Made by a program: the position numbers and the translations under genes | Notes under the pieces: generated by a model | Told to the model about the DNA's origin: nothing | Database searches by the model: none | The model's input: the letters and a program-made list of their open reading frames with translations, nothing else | Source: Tieghemiomyces parasiticus | Lineage: Eukaryota; Kickxellomycota; Dimargaritomycetes; Dimargaritales; Dimargaritaceae | Assembly: GCA_027575765.1 (NCBI GenBank) | Contig: JANBPT010000763.1 | Location: 1-23,855, forward strand | Length of the DNA stretch: 23,855 nt | Direction: 5' to 3' | Shown here: positions 22,059-23,855 of the stretch, piece after piece | Numbering within the stretch: the first letter of the stretch is position 1 | Layout: every line of letters starts with the position of its first letter

Positions 22059-23659
22059 GTTTATACCACCTAAAACCCAAGCTCAATGACAAGGGTTGGG
22101 TAGTAGGGTTGGCCCATGTATCTGAAGTAATCAAAGGTTGCGTATCAATGTGTCTTGCAGGATCATAAAAAAGGTACCGTTCCCAGGTACGCAGGTGGCG
22201 TTGGAATAGGAGTTTGTGAGGAACACGGACACGATGGGCAAAGGCTTCCATTATGGTGGTGTGAGTGGTGAGGGCCTCACTACCTCCGACCTCCTTGCAC
22301 CTCCCCTCATGTCGCGGCAAATCCCCTACCGGGGAGGCGACGGCTTCCTCCCATGTTCGGGTATAGTGAAGGCACCAACCCTCGCCCAACCTTCCTCTCT
22401 TCCCTCTTTCCACCGGGTTTGTTCCCTTCCATACTGCCTGGGCTGACGCCCCTAGTAGTCAGACCTTCATACCCATACATTGTATTCTAGCTCCCCGTAG
22501 CAGTTCCGCGGCTCTTTTTTATTATTAAGCGTATTCAGATGTATACAACACGCTATTATACCTTACCCGGTTCTGGTCTAGTATCATTCCTCTTGAAAAA
22601 GCAGGGCGCAGAGGGCGTGGCTCCCGTATATGCGTACACCTGAGTGTAGATAGAGTTCAGTTCCACCCCAGAATTGAGCCACGATCCCGTCCATTGTTGT
22701 GTTCTGATACGTTAGCTTTTAATAACCAATAGACGGCTACACAATGAAAGGTAAGCCACATAGGTTGGCCACTACCACGGTTTCATTTCAGTCGTAAAAT
22801 TATCAACCTTTAGGCGCCTCAACCATTCCACTGGCCTCACTAATTCAGAAATAGAAAAAAATATAGCCATGCACATTAATGGCGGGATGGGCTATATTAT
22901 GCCTATATAATGCTTTGTTATAATAGGTTCTGTGGTGTTAGGCCTCAGTAATACAATAGCAGTCGAGTAGTACACCACGACTGTCTGTACTCGACGGCAA
23001 ATAGCAAGAAATGGGTTGGCTGACGAGCGTTAACGCAAATAGTATGGGACCATGATAGCATCCCAACGGTGTAAAATAAATAAAGATAAATTAAAGCTAT
23101 GTCAAAAAGGAAAACTAACTGGCGAGTCCTTGCCTGCCCGCGCGGGCTCGCTTCTTACACTCGTGTGCGGGGGAAAGATCTTCATCCCCCTGCATATCGT
23201 CCGTAACCTTAAACCTTTGAGTGGCCTATCCCCCAGAGGAGGATTGGCCATTATTGACGTTTCATTGGTAATGGCGCATCCGCTAAATCCCTGCAAGACG
23301 CAAAGAAGGTGTCCGCACCACTTTTGTGGTTAGCCACAGCTGACCACAATCTAGTTTTATTAATGCCGTCAGCCAGAGGGCAGTAGCCCAAGCCTCTGGG
23401 CGCCTAGGCCGAGTTTATCAATAATCCTAGCTTCCTTTGATCGTTAAAAGGAAAGTGTATTGACTATGTCGTAACCGAACTCAAGTTCGACGTCCAATAG
23501 CCAATATAAAACGGGCCTAAGTCGGGCCCTATGAATGAACGACAGCATTTTACTGACCTTTATCGTTTCTATAAAATCGCGCCAATTTTCCTTTTTTTTC
23601 GTCAAGGCCCTATATTTTAGGGTATTTGATGGACCACGCACAACTATCGCATGTAAAGC

Positions 23660-23683
23660 GGACCGGTAACTGGAAGCCGGTCC
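23660..23683. repeat. Short stem-loop
   Basis: GGACCGG and CCGGTCC form a perfect seven-base-pair stem around a ten-base loop. The outer GC pair can extend it past a single-base bulge. Confidence 0.6.
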
Positions 23684-23855
23684 CGCCTTCAAAAGAACCT
23701 CTGGGTCGAAGTGGAGAGTCCAGGAATATACAGTCGGACCAGCGCTGTCCGAATCTATAACGCAAAGTTCGGTAGGTAAACTATTGACAGAGAAAACCTC
23801 AAATAAAATCTATAAACGTTTACCAACAAGCGAGCTTAAGGGAATATTGGTAATA

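Larger units (their letters stand above)
21964..23855. other. Exonuclease 3' UTR and downstream intergenic DNA; no gene recognised
   Basis: The stretch is AT-rich, with open frames of at most 124 codons on either strand and none with recognisable motifs. After the poly(A) signal nothing gene-like is seen. Short perfect stem-loops lie at 22962-22995, 23476-23489, 23660-23683 and 23734-23752. CpG is present at ordinary levels, unlike the repeat block at the other end of the window. Confidence 0.5.

Overview
The window looks like nuclear DNA of a filamentous or early-diverging fungus. Its protein-coding genes carry short GT-AG introns (about 145-356 bp), use the standard code, and include fungal-type families: a PHO80-type cyclin, an Orm protein and a Rex1-type exonuclease. 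I cannot name the species.

Layout. Bases 1-1203 hold the 3'-broken reverse-transcriptase part of a non-LTR (LINE) retrotransposon, entering from the left edge. Bases ~1204-3660 are an AT-richer island. It holds a decayed mariner-type transposase on the minus strand and, more tentatively, the relic of an oligopeptide-transporter-like gene on the plus strand. The whole 1-3660 block is almost free of CpG dinucleotides (about 19 counted by eye), while the genes to its right are CpG-rich. From 3.9 kb the host genes begin: a six-exon FabG/CBR4/Oar1-like short-chain reductase (+, 3913-5663), convergent with a four-exon ORM/ORMDL gene (-, 7377-6136), then an intronless PHO80/PCL-type cyclin (-, 10534-9155). 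A 7.5-kb stretch without a recognisable gene follows, and then a four-exon REX1-like RNA exonuclease gene (+, 18055-21963). The last 1.9 kb contains no recognised gene, only some short hairpins.

The genes do not form a pathway or cluster. They are four unrelated housekeeping or regulatory genes: probable mitochondrial fatty-acid synthesis, sphingolipid homeostasis, CDK and possibly phosphate signalling, and RNA 3'-end maturation. The sequence shows no new defence or biosynthetic system. The most interesting signals are the CpG-depleted transposon/relic block with a sharp boundary, two canonical G-quadruplex motifs at regulatory-looking positions, the mutually exclusive hairpins at 17.2 kb, and the strand-asymmetric gene desert. 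All exon boundaries were set by hand from splice consensus, reading frame and family similarity.
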